Shown: positions 9,751 to 22,850, counted from the stretch's first letter. The stretch: DNA of 64,000 nucleotides from Nocardia mangyaensis (GCF_001886715.1 NZ_CP018082.1:5766001-5830000), one strand, 5' to 3'. Made by a program: numbers and translations. Notes: generated by a model from the sequence alone, not told the origin.

Positions 9751-10851
9751 TCAGGGTGCGCCCAGCGAGACGACCTGAGTGGCCAATTCCGTTCGTGCAC
9801 CATCCCGTTCGACGATCAGCACCCCGCGCGGGGTCTCGCGCGCGTCGGTCGGATCACCGGCGACCACCTCGACGACGGATTCCTGCGCGCGCGGCAGCAT
9901 GTCGACCACCGGGTGCTCCCCCACCGGGGCCCAGCCCTGCGCGGCCGATCGCAAGCGGTCGACCGCTGAGGGCGCACCGGGCACATCGGCCCACTTGCGG
10001 GTGGCGACGGTGATCGTGTCCGCGCTCCAGCGCGGGCTGTAGGCCGCCGAGCACTCGCCCGGCAGGATGGGCAGCTCCTGCACGACATTGGTGGTGACAT
10101 CGATCGTCGCCACGTGCCCGATCCCGCAGGACGCGCTGCGCGCGGTGACGCCGGTCAGGACGAAGCTGCGCGCGTCGGGGCCCGCGGCGGCCGCGAGCTG
10201 GCCGTCGATGCCGGGCACCCGGCCCAGCGGCAGGATCGTCTCGGCGCCGATCGCGTACAGGTGGCTCTTCTCCCACCACAGTCCGCGCGACTCCACCCTG
10301 GCCACCAGCAGGAACTCCTCGCTGGCCGCGACCAGCCGCGCGCCGTCCCAGCTCCCGCCCGACAGCGAATTCGGCGAATCCGGCAGCACGACGTCACGTT
10401 CGGGAGCGGGAGGCTCGGTGCCGGCCAGATCCATGCTCATGATCTGGCCGGGTTCACGCCACCAGCCGACCACCGAATCGCGCAGGGCCACCGCGTCGGT
10501 ACAGTCGCATTCGATCCGCGAGACCGCACCGTCGCGCACACTCAACGCCACCAGGGACTTCGAACTCGTCTCCATCGAGAACGCGTACCGACCGTCCTCG
10601 GTGAAGCTCACCGCGGCCGAGGAATAGCCGAAACTGCCCGGTGCGCGGATGGTCTCGGCGCCGCGCACCACCGCCAGCTCGGACACGGTGCGGTAGGCGA
10701 ACACCGGACCCGCGTTCGCCCGCTCCTGCTCCGGGGTGAGTCGCGGCGCCGGTGGCTGCTCGGTCCCGCAGCCCGCGGTCAGCGCGATCACGCACCCCAG
10801 CACGCCGATCGCCGCGCCCCACCCCGAGCTCACCATCCTCGCAACTGCCAC
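9751..10851 (-). CDS. Lipoprotein, probable beta-propeller
   Basis: 366 residues with a lipoprotein signal (GVLGCVIALTAGC; Cys in the lipobox LTAGC), then about 330 residues of repeated short strands with WD/TolB-like spacing (SFTEDGRYAFSMET, SGGSWDGARLVAASEE, AYSPRWSADTITVATRK). This suggests a surface-anchored beta-propeller that may bind a ligand or partner. GTG 10851 has AGGGG upstream; ATG 10836 is possible. No family name recognised. Confidence 0.7.
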   Translation of the reverse strand: MAVARMVSSGWGAAIGVLGCVIALTAGCGTEQPPAPRLTPEQERANAGPVFAYRTVSELAVVRGAETIRAPGSFGYSSAAVSFTEDGRYAFSMETSSKSLVALSVRDGAVSRIECDCTDAVALRDSVVGWWREPGQIMSMDLAGTEPPAPERDVVLPDSPNSLSGGSWDGARLVAASEEFLLVARVESRGLWWEKSHLYAIGAETILPLGRVPGIDGQLAAAAGPDARSFVLTGVTARSASCGIGHVATIDVTTNVVQELPILPGECSAAYSPRWSADTITVATRKWADVPGAPSAVDRLRSAAQGWAPVGEHPVVDMLPRAQESVVEVVAGDPTDARETPRGVLIVERDGARTELATQVVSLGAP

Positions 10852-10932
10852 CGCTCACCCCTGCACGTGTCGTCGGGCCAGGTCTCGGGCAGCAGCCTAG
10901 CCCGCACGCGCCCCGGATCGGCGCGGACTTGC

Positions 10933-11499
10933 CTACAACTTCCAGGCCGCGTCGAGCCTGCTCGCCACGTCGATGTTGCGGACCGCCGCGATCTCGGGCT
11001 TGCGGATCTCGGCGGCCACATAGCGGGCGACGAACCGGCGGATCTCGTGATCGACGCTGGCCAGCACCCGCAACAGCTCACCGCGCTTGGTGGCGCTGGC
11101 GACATTGACCCGCACATCGCTGGGCCGCGGCTCGGCGATGTCGATGACCACCCGCAACGGGTCGGCGGTGCGCGCGGTCAGGTGCAGGTGCACGGTGCCG
11201 TCGACGCGGAAACGCGACCGGTCCACCGCCAGATCGACGACCAGATCCACGTGCAGCGGGATGGTGAGCTCGAAGCTGATATGGGCGTCGATGTAGCGCA
11301 GGATGTGCGGCCGGGCCAGCTCGACCTGCGCGGTCACCTTCGCCAACCGGCCGGGACCGACCCCGATCGGCCCGAAATCGAAAGCCGCCCCGGCGAGTTC
11401 GCCGAACGCGTCGGCGATCCGCTGCTCGGAAACGGCGTATTCCAGGAAGCGCCTGCCGAATTCCGCATAACTTATGTAGGAAGACTGATCGGGTTCCAC
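10933..11499 (-). CDS. Conserved hypothetical protein next to the Z-prenyl synthase
   Basis: 188 residues from GTG 11499 (the ORF runs further, into the coding region of the upstream gene). No signal peptide or membrane segments. A central strand-rich region (ISFELTIPLHVDLVVDLAVD, VHLHLTARTADPL) reads like a lipid-binding or SRPBCC/BPI-like sheet, and the C-terminus is helical (HEIRRFVARYVAAEIRK). It follows the prenyl diphosphate synthase by 28 bases on the same strand, so the two are probably co-transcribed. Function unknown. Confidence 0.65.
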   Translation of the reverse strand: MEPDQSSYISYAEFGRRFLEYAVSEQRIADAFGELAGAAFDFGPIGVGPGRLAKVTAQVELARPHILRYIDAHISFELTIPLHVDLVVDLAVDRSRFRVDGTVHLHLTARTADPLRVVIDIAEPRPSDVRVNVASATKRGELLRVLASVDHEIRRFVARYVAAEIRKPEIAAVRNIDVASRLDAAWKL

Positions 11500-11527
11500 T
11501 GGCCGCAGAGTACGCGAGGAGCCCGAC

Positions 11528-12307
11528 TCAAATGCCGAAACGACGGTGCCGCGCGGCGTAATCGCGGAGGGCGCGCAGGAAGTCGACCCGCCGGAACTCC
11601 GGCCAGTACGCCTCGGTGAACCAGATCTCCGAATAGGCGCTCTGCCACAACAGGAAACCCGAAAGACGCTGCTCACCAGAGGTTCTGATGACCAGATCCG
11701 GGTCCGGCTGGCCGGAGGTGTAGAGATGCTGACCGATCGCGTCGACCGTGATCGACTGCACCAGATCCTCACCCGACTCGCCCGAGGCGATCTCCTGGCG
11801 CATCAGCGAGCGCACCGCATCGGTGATCTCCTGTCGACCGCCGTAACCGACAGCCACATTGACGTGCACACCGTCGCGGCCACTGGTCCGCTCGGCCGCC
11901 GTGCGCAGCCGCTTGGCGATCAGCTCGGGGAACCCGGCCAGCGAACCGACGATCCGCACGCTCCAGTTCTGCTCCGGCGCCGACAACTCCTCGACCACGT
12001 CGGTGATGACCTCGAACAGGGTCTCCAGCTCGTCCGGGTCACGGCGCAGATTCTCCGTCGACAACAGATAGACGGTCACCATCTCGATGCCCTCGTCGGC
12101 ACACCAGCCGACCAGTTCGGCGATCTTCAGCGCACCCACCCGATGACCGTGGCTGACATCGGTGAAACCGTTCTCGCGCGCCCACCGGCGATTGCCGTCG
12201 CACATCACCGCGACATGACGGGGGTGCTGCTTGTCTGCCAGGTGCTTGGACAGCCTGGCTTCGTAGATGCGGTACGGCAGACCACGCACCCGACCAAGAA
12301 ACTCCAC
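11528..12307 (-). CDS. Short-chain (2Z,6E)-farnesyl diphosphate synthase (cis-prenyltransferase)
   Basis: 259 residues, close to M. tuberculosis Rv1086, which makes omega,E,Z-farnesyl diphosphate for decaprenyl phosphate. Motifs: CDGNRRWAR with catalytic Asp about 37, the STENL region, VGYGGRQEI, and RTSGEQRLSGFLLWQ (about 208). The chain-length-determining position is leucine in VYLLSTENL, matching Leu84 of Rv1086 where long-chain UppS enzymes have alanine, so a C15 product is expected. It is divergent from hemolysin III. Confidence 0.93.
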   Translation of the reverse strand: MEFLGRVRGLPYRIYEARLSKHLADKQHPRHVAVMCDGNRRWARENGFTDVSHGHRVGALKIAELVGWCADEGIEMVTVYLLSTENLRRDPDELETLFEVITDVVEELSAPEQNWSVRIVGSLAGFPELIAKRLRTAAERTSGRDGVHVNVAVGYGGRQEITDAVRSLMRQEIASGESGEDLVQSITVDAIGQHLYTSGQPDPDLVIRTSGEQRLSGFLLWQSAYSEIWFTEAYWPEFRRVDFLRALRDYAARHRRFGI

Positions 12308-12519
12308 GCCCGCACCCTACGCTCCCCCGCCTCTCCGCGAATTTTGCCGGTCGTGGGTGGGGGGTGAGATTCGTGCCGGGCCTGCGGGTGGGTGCGGGGT
12401 TGGGTTTTGGGATGGTTGGGGAGTTACCCATGTTCTTGCGAGATCAGGGGGTCTGCTTTTGTGTGTTTGGGGGCACGTTTGTAGTGGTGGGGTTGGGTTT
12501 TGGCGTACGGTTGGGACTA

Positions 12520-12537
12520 ACTTACGGTACCGTAGGT
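12520..12537. promoter_or_regulatory. Palindromic operator upstream of hemolysin III gene
   Basis: ACTTACGGTACCGTAGGT is an inverted repeat with eight of nine pairs matching, 19 bases before the GTG of the hemolysin III gene. Its size and symmetry fit a TetR-family dimer site overlapping the promoter. The regulator is not identifiable from the window. Confidence 0.6.
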
Positions 12538-12555
12538 TTTGTCATTGGAGGTTTC

Positions 12556-13227
12556 GTGGAGGCTGTACAGGCTGTTGAAGTGCCCGTCGCGCTCGTGAAG
12601 CCCCGGTTGCGGGGGTGGATCCATACGTGGGCCGTCGGGGTGGCGGCTGTTGGTGTCGCGGTGCTCGTTGTCTTCGGGTTCCGGGAGTCGGCTACCGCCG
12701 GGTGGTCGACGTTGCTGTACGGGGTTTCGGTGTGTGCGCTGTTCGGGATCAGCGCGGTGTATCACCGGGTGACCTGGCGCAGTGTGCGGGCCCGGGTGCG
12801 GATGAAGCGGGCGGATCACTCGATGATCTTCCTGTTCATCGCGGGGAGCTATACGCCGTTCGCGCTGCTCGGGTTGCCGGGGGCTACCGGGCGGACATTG
12901 TTGATCGTGGTGTGGGCCGGCGCCTTCGCGGGGGTGGCGTTGAAACTGCTGTGGCCGACGGCGCCGAAGTGGGTGGGGGTTCCGCTGTATCTGCTGCTGG
13001 GGTGGGCGATCGTGCCGGTAGCGGGGGAACTGCTGCACAACGTGGGGGTTTTGCCGATGGCGTTGCTGGCGGTGGGCGGGGTGATCTACAGCGTGGGGGC
13101 GGTGCTGTATGCCACCAAGTGGCCCAATCCGTGGGCCGACTTCGGTCATCACGAGTTCTTCCATGCCGCGACCGTGGTCGCGGCGCTGTGTCATTACATC
13201 GCGATCTGGCTGGTCGTGCTCGGCTGA
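12556..13227 (+). CDS. Hemolysin III family integral membrane protein (PAQR-like)
   Basis: 223 residues with seven hydrophobic segments. It has the hallmark SAVYHR, HSMIFLFIAGSYTPF and HHEFFHAATVVAALCHY motifs; the conserved histidines form the metal site of PAQR/HlyIII proteins. GTG 12556 follows GGAGG, though the gap is short; longer upstream readings run through the palindrome and are unlikely. Homologue of Rv1085c. The haemolysin name is historical; membrane-lipid or hydrolase functions have been proposed for the family. Confidence 0.9.
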   Translation: MEAVQAVEVPVALVKPRLRGWIHTWAVGVAAVGVAVLVVFGFRESATAGWSTLLYGVSVCALFGISAVYHRVTWRSVRARVRMKRADHSMIFLFIAGSYTPFALLGLPGATGRTLLIVVWAGAFAGVALKLLWPTAPKWVGVPLYLLLGWAIVPVAGELLHNVGVLPMALLAVGGVIYSVGAVLYATKWPNPWADFGHHEFFHAATVVAALCHYIAIWLVVLG

Positions 13228-13342
13228 CCGGCGCGTGCGCGCTACCGGTGTCGCCGCGCCTTCTATGCTCGATGTTTGTGTCACCCGTCAACGCAGATCG
13301 TGATGCCAGGGCGTCGTGCGCCTCGGGGCACGAGCGTGCGCG

Positions 13343-14824
13343 ATGAATCGGCTGATCCGGTGGGCCCTGCGGTCCTACTGGGGACTGGCCCTGGTGGTCA
13401 TCTCCGCCAACATGGTCGGTGTCGCGGCCATCTTCCTCGTCGCCTGGGCGGGTGGGGTCTTCAGCCGGATCGGCTCGGACTGGCGCGACTCGGCAGGGCT
13501 GATCGCGATCTACCCGACGCTCGCGTTCACCGCCGGGATCTGTCTGGCCCTCTACGACCGGCGCAGACACCTGCGCTGGCTCGACAACGGCCGTAGGCCC
13601 ACCCGCGAGGAAGCCGAACGCCTGATCCGGCTCCCCGCCGCGATCACCCTGCGCGCGATCGCGCTGTGGACACCCGGCGTCGCGCTGGCGGTGTGGCAGG
13701 TCGACCGCTACACCGACTATCACAATGTCGCCGTGCTGGTCGCGGGCTTCACCCTCGGCGCGCTGGAGTCGGCGGGGGTGATCTATCTGGTCCTCGACCA
13801 GCTGGTCCGACCCGCCGTGCCGATCATCGCCGCGGTCCTCGGCCCCACCGTGCATCCCAGCGCGACCGTGCTGGTGCGGGTGCTCGTCACCTGGGCGGTC
13901 TCGGCCGCGCTGCCCGGGCTGATCATCATCGTCGTGCTCAGCGACAGCACCACCCCGTCCGAGGATCGGGTGCGCGCCGCCCTGCTGTTCTCGATCGTCG
14001 CCCTCGCCGTCGGCGCGCTGGCCACCTGGCTGCTCGCGCGCTCGGTCGCGACCCCGATGCGCACGCTGTACCGGGCGCTGGAACGGATCACCCGCGGCGA
14101 ACTGGATGTGCGCGTGCCCGTCGGCAGCGCCAGCGAGATCGGCCGACTCGAGCACTCGGTCAACGAGCTGGCCACCACCCTGCGCGACCGGCTGCACACC
14201 GAGGACGTGTTCGGCCGCCACGTCGGCTCCACCGTGGCCGAACGCGCCCTGTCCGGCAACGCCGACCTCACCGGGGACGTGCGGATCGTCTCGGCGCTGT
14301 TCGTCGACGTCACCGGCTCGGTGCAGCTGTCCGCCGAGATGGCGCCGGAGGAGTTCGTGCACAAGCTCAACCGGCTGCTCGCCACCGTGGTCGCCGCCAC
14401 CGAGGACAACGGCGGCCTGGTCAACAAGTTCGCCGGGGACGCCGCCCTCTGCATCTTCGGCGCCCCCTCGGCCTTGCACGACAACGCCACCCCCGCCCTG
14501 CGCGCGGCCCGCCGCATCCGCGACGAGGTCGTCGCCACCGGCGAACTCGACATCGGTATCGGCGTCGCCCGTGGTCGCGTCTTCGCCGGTGACGTCGGCG
14601 CCGACACCCGGCTCGAATTCACCGTGATCGGCGACGCGGTCAACGAAGCCGCCCGCCTCACCGCCGAAGCCAAGGACGCCCCACGCCGCATCCTGGTCAG
14701 CACCCCCATCCTGGAGGCCGCCACCCCCCATGAACGCGCCAAATGGAAACGCTACAAGGACATCCGGCTGCGCGGGATCTCCGGCCGCACCCGAACCTGG
14801 ACGGACCTACCACCCGTCCGCTGA
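13343..14824 (+). CDS. Membrane-bound class III adenylate/guanylate cyclase with HAMP domain
   Basis: 493 residues: six membrane segments in the first 240, a HAMP linker (TPMRTLYRALERITRGELDV), then a C-terminal cyclase domain. The metal-binding aspartates are in ALFVDVTGS and FAGDAALCIFGAP, and the transition-state Asn/Arg in GDAVNEAARLTAEAK, so it should be catalytic. It matches the Rv1318c-1320c/Rv3645 type of mycobacterial cyclases. It has no counterpart between Rv1084 and Rv1085c in M. tuberculosis, so its position is specific to this lineage. Confidence 0.92.
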   Translation: MNRLIRWALRSYWGLALVVISANMVGVAAIFLVAWAGGVFSRIGSDWRDSAGLIAIYPTLAFTAGICLALYDRRRHLRWLDNGRRPTREEAERLIRLPAAITLRAIALWTPGVALAVWQVDRYTDYHNVAVLVAGFTLGALESAGVIYLVLDQLVRPAVPIIAAVLGPTVHPSATVLVRVLVTWAVSAALPGLIIIVVLSDSTTPSEDRVRAALLFSIVALAVGALATWLLARSVATPMRTLYRALERITRGELDVRVPVGSASEIGRLEHSVNELATTLRDRLHTEDVFGRHVGSTVAERALSGNADLTGDVRIVSALFVDVTGSVQLSAEMAPEEFVHKLNRLLATVVAATEDNGGLVNKFAGDAALCIFGAPSALHDNATPALRAARRIRDEVVATGELDIGIGVARGRVFAGDVGADTRLEFTVIGDAVNEAARLTAEAKDAPRRILVSTPILEAATPHERAKWKRYKDIRLRGISGRTRTWTDLPPVR

Positions 14825-14979
14825 CCTGGACCCGCGATCACGCGGCGCTATACGAGCACCGGCCGAGGGAAACCACCCGACCAGCGCGCACAGGTCTGGA
14901 GTTCGCCGAAGGCCTCACGATCGTGGGTGCGCTGGTCGGTCCGATCTGCGGTACGGGGCACCACCGGCGCCCGGTTCGG

Positions 14980-17031
<2,052 letters not shown>

Positions 17032-17172
17032 GCTTCCACCCTGCCATACGCGAAATCCTGGTGGAGTGAGAGTCGATGCCCGGCCGGAAACAGCTGCTCA
17101 GCGGCCTGGACTAGGGCATGATGAGAGTGCGGTATTCGGCATGGAATCGAGCAGGAAGACACGTACCCCCCG

Positions 17173-18393
17173 ATGGCACAGCGGCTGACGCTCTCCGAGC
17201 AGCGCGCGGCGCTGGCACGGGAATGGGCGCTGTGGGTACCGGATCGGGCCGGAATGTCTTCGCTCGGACGGAATTCGGCGGTGCGGACCGAGGTGGCGCA
17301 GTCGTGGTTGCGGTCGCTGCGGACGGTCGACCCGGGACGCGATCACGCGCCCGAGAGCGAGACCGACGACATCGGCCCGCGGTGGCAGGACTCGCCGCTG
17401 CGCGCGCCGGTGACGGAGTTGAAGGACCAATTGCACAGCGTCGCCGACGACGCGGGCTATGTCGCCGCGGTCACCGACGCCTCGGGGACCATTCTGTGGA
17501 CCTACGGCGGCCCGGTCATGCGCCGGCGCGCCGAGCAGGTGAACTTCGCGCCCGGCGGGCGGTGGGACGAGGCGCACATGGGCACCAACGCGTTGTCGCT
17601 GGCCCTGCGCACCGATCAACCGCACACCGTGTTCTCCGCCGAACACCTCGTCGCCGCCCTGCACGGCTGGGTCTGCTACTGCGCGCCGATCCGCGCCGCC
17701 GACGGCACTCTGCTCGGCGTGCTCGACCTGTCGACCACGTGGAAGCGCTCGCATCCGCTGGCCATGGCCACCGTGCAGACCATGACCACCGCCATCGAAT
17801 CGAAGTTGCGCACGGCGACCCCGGCCCCGGCCGGAATGCGGCTCACCTGCCTGGGCACCGGCCGGTTGACGCGCGACGGCGTACCGATCCGGCTGCGACC
17901 ACGCCACCTCGAGATCCTCACCCTGCTCGCACTCGACGACGACGGCTACAACCACGAACGCCTGCACTACGCCGTCTACGGCGACCGCGCGGTCGGCGCG
18001 AGCACCCTCAAATCGGAGATGTCCTACCTGCGCCGCGCCACCGGCGGCGAGATCACCAGCCGCGTCTACCGCTTCACCACCCCGCTGTCCTGCGACGCCG
18101 TCGACGTCCTGCGCGCCCTGGAAGCCGGCGACCTCGACACCGCCGTCCGCCGCTACCACGGCCCCCTACTCCCCGATTCCGACACACCCGGCATCAGCGA
18201 ATGGCGCGACTACCTCGAAGTAGCCATGCGCAACGCCGTCCTGTCCAGCCCCGATCCCCACCACGCCCTCACCTACGGCGAATGCGCCCCCGACGACATC
18301 GCCGTCCACGAACACGCCCTCACCCTCCTCCCCACCCGCGACCCTCGCCGCGCCATGGCCGCAGCCCGCCTCCACACCGCCCTCCGCGCCTGA
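17173..18393 (+). CDS. GAF-domain transcriptional regulator with winged-helix domain
   Basis: 406 residues. An N-terminal helical part is followed by a GAF sensor domain (about 80-205; VAAVTDASGTILWTYGG and YCAPIRAADGTLLGVLDLS). Then comes a winged-helix DNA-binding region (about 217-295; LTRDGVPIRLRPRHLEILTL) like those of OmpR/SARP proteins, and a helical tail. Proteins of this layout are commonly encoded beside acetaldehyde dehydrogenase plus DUF779 in actinobacteria. It is therefore the likely activator of the ethanolamine genes from 19.2 kb, although a VapBC pair lies between. Confidence 0.8.
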   Translation: MAQRLTLSEQRAALAREWALWVPDRAGMSSLGRNSAVRTEVAQSWLRSLRTVDPGRDHAPESETDDIGPRWQDSPLRAPVTELKDQLHSVADDAGYVAAVTDASGTILWTYGGPVMRRRAEQVNFAPGGRWDEAHMGTNALSLALRTDQPHTVFSAEHLVAALHGWVCYCAPIRAADGTLLGVLDLSTTWKRSHPLAMATVQTMTTAIESKLRTATPAPAGMRLTCLGTGRLTRDGVPIRLRPRHLEILTLLALDDDGYNHERLHYAVYGDRAVGASTLKSEMSYLRRATGGEITSRVYRFTTPLSCDAVDVLRALEAGDLDTAVRRYHGPLLPDSDTPGISEWRDYLEVAMRNAVLSSPDPHHALTYGECAPDDIAVHEHALTLLPTRDPRRAMAAARLHTALRA

Positions 18394-18456
18394 CCGCACA
18401 CCGCGGTCGCGGTCGACACCGCAGTTCCGCCGGGGCCGAGCCGAAGTTCGAGACAC

Positions 18457-18861
18457 TCAGAGCGCGACGATGTCGAGCATGCTTTCCAACCCCTTGAAGT
18501 CGGCCGCATTGCGGGTATAGAGCGGAAGTGAGTTGGCGGAGGCGATCGCGGCAATCAGCAGATCCATTCGACGTGGGCGCGGATTACGGTTCGCAGCGAT
18601 CGTCAAAGCGACCAAGGTGCCGTACCGCGTCGCCGCCGCCTCGTCGAACGGCAACGGATCGAACTCGACGATCGCCGCACCGAACTGCTCCGAACGCGCC
18701 GCGCGCGAGACCGGATACTTCGCCATCGCCACGCCCTGGTTCAGCTCGGCCAAGGTGATCGCGGTGATCTCGGGAACTTCGGGCAGTGCCGCTGGATCGA
18801 GTTCGGCGAGATCGAGATAGGTACAGGTATCGAGAACCCCGGACGCATGGCGAGTGCTCAC
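18457..18861 (-). CDS. VapC-type PIN-domain toxin ribonuclease
   Basis: About 134 residues. The four acidic PIN positions are present: [31 protein letters not shown] and [14 protein letters not shown] 18861 overlaps the antitoxin stop as GTGA, the usual translational coupling of TA pairs; an ATG at 18873 is also possible. VapC toxins cut tRNA or rRNA. It is encoded opposite to the flanking GAF regulator and aldehyde dehydrogenase. Confidence 0.88.
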   Translation of the reverse strand: MSTRHASGVLDTCTYLDLAELDPAALPEVPEITAITLAELNQGVAMAKYPVSRAARSEQFGAAIVEFDPLPFDEAAATRYGTLVALTIAANRNPRPRRMDLLIAAIASANSLPLYTRNAADFKGLESMLDIVAL

Positions 18862-19130
18862 CGGCCACTCCACAGATCGTCGTCGCCGATCCGGTCCTCG
18901 GAACCGAAGAATTCGTCGGCGTCCCGTCGCAGCGTCGCGTAGTCAACGCGCGGCAGCGTTCGGTGCCGCGCGACCAGCTCTTCCGCACTGCGCCGACGCC
19001 TGCGCCCGACCGGCCGCACTTCAGCGACTTCGACCCCGTTGCGAGTGACCCGAATGGTCTCGCCGGCCTCGACGGCATCCATGATGGCCGCCGAGTTGTT
19101 GCGGAACTCGCGCTGACTGATCTGCCTCAT
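18858..19130 (-). CDS. Phd/YefM-type antitoxin partner of VapC
   Basis: 90 residues: the N-terminal [20 protein letters not shown] and [18 protein letters not shown] pattern is that of prevent-host-death DNA-binding antitoxins. The acidic, unstructured tail ([17 protein letters not shown]) is the part that wraps the toxin. It precedes and overlaps the toxin gene by four bases. It probably represses its own promoter. Confidence 0.88.
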   Translation of the reverse strand: MRQISQREFRNNSAAIMDAVEAGETIRVTRNGVEVAEVRPVGRRRRRSAEELVARHRTLPRVDYATLRRDADEFFGSEDRIGDDDLWSGR

Positions 19131-19204
19131 GACAGCCAGCGTAGCCCGTGGTGCTACACCGCGCTACATTCGGGAGGCCACGGATCGCGCCTGATCGGTC
19201 GGCT

Positions 19205-19225
19205 TCAACGTTTCATCAACCCTCG
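19205..19225 (+). promoter_or_regulatory. Shared 21-base element, copy 1 (upstream of aldehyde dehydrogenase)
   Basis: TCAAC, two bases, TTC, one base, then TCAACCCTCG. The same arrangement recurs at 21283-21303, with 18 of 21 positions identical, and both copies lie 53-76 bases before the start of a transcription unit of the ethanolamine pathway. It contains TCAAC twice, 11 bp apart (one helical turn), suggesting an activator site or promoter element read by the GAF regulator. Confidence 0.5.
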
Positions 19226-19280
19226 CGGCGCATAGTGATGGGTGTCACGATTCACCGGAATCAGCGAGGAGCCACCACCC

Positions 19281-20797
<1,517 letters not shown>

Positions 20798-20798
<1 letters not shown>

Positions 20799-21193
20799 TG
20801 GGGCAGCGCGTCGACCTCACCGAGAAGGCGGCGGCGCTGCTGCGGGAACTGACCGGGCAGCACGGCCCGGTCATGTTCCACCAATCCGGCGGCTGCTGCG
20901 ACGGCAGCTCCCCGATGTGCTACCCCCGCGGTGAGTTCCGCGTGGGTGCCTCGGACGTGCTGCTCGGCTACCTGCCCGGCGAGACCCCGTTCTGGATGAG
21001 CGCCGACCAGTACGCGTACTGGAAGCACACCCATCTCACCGTCGACGTGGTGCCGGGCCGCGGTGGCGGCTTCTCCCTCGAGGCGCCCGAAGGCGTGCGG
21101 TTCCTGATCCGCTCCCGCCTGCTCACCGACGAGGAGGTGGCCGCGCTGGAATCCCAGCCACCGCCACCCACCGGCGACTCTGTTCCGCAGTGA
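20798..21193 (+). CDS. DUF779 protein
   Basis: 131 residues with the DUF779 cysteine cluster SGGCCDGSSPMC and later YLPGETPFWMSADQYAYWK. It overlaps the aldehyde dehydrogenase stop by one base (TGATG), so it is translationally coupled. DUF779 genes nearly always accompany this type of aldehyde dehydrogenase; the molecular role is unknown, and the cysteines suggest metal or thiol chemistry. Confidence 0.88.
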
Positions 21194-21224
21194 TGTGAAA
21201 CACCAGTAGTCACACTGTTTCCGC

Positions 21225-21257
21225 AGGTCGGCGACGCTTGATACGCGTCGCTGACCT
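21225..21257. terminator. Hairpin between DUF779 and the permease gene
   Basis: AGGTCGGCGACGC (21225-21237) pairs with GCGTCGCTGACCT (21245-21257) with one mismatch and a 7-base loop. It follows the DUF779 stop by about 30 bases and precedes the second copy of the shared element. It likely ends or attenuates the first transcription unit. Confidence 0.6.
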
Positions 21258-21282
21258 CGGTGATCCACGCCCGTAACAGTCG

Positions 21283-21303
21283 TCAACCATTCTTCAACCC
21301 TCG
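21283..21303 (+). promoter_or_regulatory. Shared 21-base element, copy 2 (upstream of permease-eutBC)
   Basis: Matches the element at 19205-19225 at 18 of 21 positions, again with TCAAC repeated 11 bp apart, and lies 53 bases before the permease start. This suggests that the permease-eutBC unit has its own promoter under the same control as the aldehyde dehydrogenase unit. Confidence 0.5.
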
Positions 21304-21355
21304 AGCTTCACAGTTGCCGCCGAGTGCGCATTGCTTGTTGATGAGGAGCTACCCC

Positions 21356-22783
21356 TTGAGTACTGACGCGATTCCCGCCACGGGCGCGGACACCGCCACC
21401 GACGAATATCTCGCCAAACGAACCCTGCGCTCCGGCACGGCCGGCTGGGTACTGCTGGCCGGGCTCGGCGTGAGCTACGTGATCTCCGGTGATTACTCCG
21501 GCTGGAACTTCGGCCTGGCCGAGGGCGGTTTCGGTGGCCTGCTGATCGCCGCGATCGTGATCGCCGCGATGTATCTGGCCATGGTGCTCGGGATGGCCGA
21601 GTTGTCCTCCGCGCTGCCCGCGGCGGGCGGCGGTTACACCTTCGCCCGGCGCGCGATGGGCCCGTGGGGCGGATTCGCCACCGGCACAGCGATTCTCATC
21701 GAATACGCGATCGCGCCCGCCGCCATCGCCACCTTCATCGGCGCCTATGTGGAATCGCTGAACCTGTTCGGGATCACCGACGGGTGGTGGGTGTATCTGG
21801 CGGTGTACGCACTGTTCATCGGCATCCATCTCGGTGGCGCGGGTGAGGCGCTCAAGGCGATGTTCGTGATCACCGGCATCGCGCTGGTCGGCCTGGTGGT
21901 CTTCGCGATCGCGGCGATCAGCAAGTTCGACTCGGCCAACCTGACCAACATCACCCCCGATCCCGACGCGACCGGCGCCTCGGCGTTCCTGCCGTTCGGC
22001 TACCTGGGCATCTGGGCGGCGATCCCGTTCGCGATCTGGTTCTTCCTCGCCATCGAGGGCGTGCCACTGGCGGCCGAGGAGGCCAGCGATCCGGCCAAGA
22101 ACGTGCCGAAGGGCATCATCGTCGCCATGCTGCTGCTGGTGGTCACCGGTGCGGTGGTGCTGTTCCTGGTGACCGGCGCGCTCGGCGCCGAGGACGCCTC
22201 GTCCTCGGGCAATCCGCTGGTACAGGCACTGGGCGACAGTGCCGCGGCCAAGGCGGTCAACTACATCGGCCTCGCCGGTCTGGTCGCCAGCTTCTTCTCC
22301 ATCGTCTACGCCTACTCCCGGCAGACCTTCGCGCTCTCACGGGCGGGCTACCTACCGACCAGCCTCTCGGTGACCAACTCCCGCAAGGCGCCCATGCTGG
22401 CGCTGATCGTGCCCGGCGTCATCGGTTTCGGCCTCTCCCTCACCGGCGAGGGCGCGATGCTGCTCAACATGGCCGTGTTCGGCGCCGCGCTGAGCTATGT
22501 CCTGATGATGGTCAGCCACATCGTGCTGCGGGTGCGCGAACCGAACATGCCGCGTCCGTACCGCACCCCCGGCGGCATCGCGACCACCTCGTTCGCGCTG
22601 GTCATCGCGGCGATCTCGGTGGCGGCCACCTTCCTGGTCGACCCGAAGGCGGCGCTGTTCACCCTCGGTGTCTTCTGCGCCTTCATGGCCTACTTCGCCC
22701 TCTACAGTCGAAAGCACCTGGTCGCCAAGTCCCCCGACGAAGAGTTCGCGGTGCTGGCCAAGGCCGAACACGAACTCGAGTAG
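21356..22783 (+). CDS. eat: Ethanolamine permease (APC superfamily)
   Basis: 475 residues, about 12 membrane segments. GVSYVISGDYSGWNFGLAEGG near the N-terminus and FFLAIEGVPLAAEEASDPAKN are typical of the ethanolamine permease family. Start TTG 21356 has GAGGAG seven bases upstream; an in-frame ATG at 21341 overlaps the ribosome site. It imports ethanolamine for the lyase encoded next (68-base gap, probably one operon). Confidence 0.88.
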   Translation: MSTDAIPATGADTATDEYLAKRTLRSGTAGWVLLAGLGVSYVISGDYSGWNFGLAEGGFGGLLIAAIVIAAMYLAMVLGMAELSSALPAAGGGYTFARRAMGPWGGFATGTAILIEYAIAPAAIATFIGAYVESLNLFGITDGWWVYLAVYALFIGIHLGGAGEALKAMFVITGIALVGLVVFAIAAISKFDSANLTNITPDPDATGASAFLPFGYLGIWAAIPFAIWFFLAIEGVPLAAEEASDPAKNVPKGIIVAMLLLVVTGAVVLFLVTGALGAEDASSSGNPLVQALGDSAAAKAVNYIGLAGLVASFFSIVYAYSRQTFALSRAGYLPTSLSVTNSRKAPMLALIVPGVIGFGLSLTGEGAMLLNMAVFGAALSYVLMMVSHIVLRVREPNMPRPYRTPGGIATTSFALVIAAISVAATFLVDPKAALFTLGVFCAFMAYFALYSRKHLVAKSPDEEFAVLAKAEHELE

Positions 22784-22850
22784 CCGCAGCCGAGGCGCCC
22801 GGCGACCCCACCGTCGCCGGGCGCGAACCCGCGAAAGGAGGCGGCACACG

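Noticed and set aside
12884..14731. 615-codon minus-strand ORF
   Set aside because: Lies opposite the cyclase and hemolysin III genes, which have clear motifs; the ORF has repetitive Gly/Asp/Gln composition.
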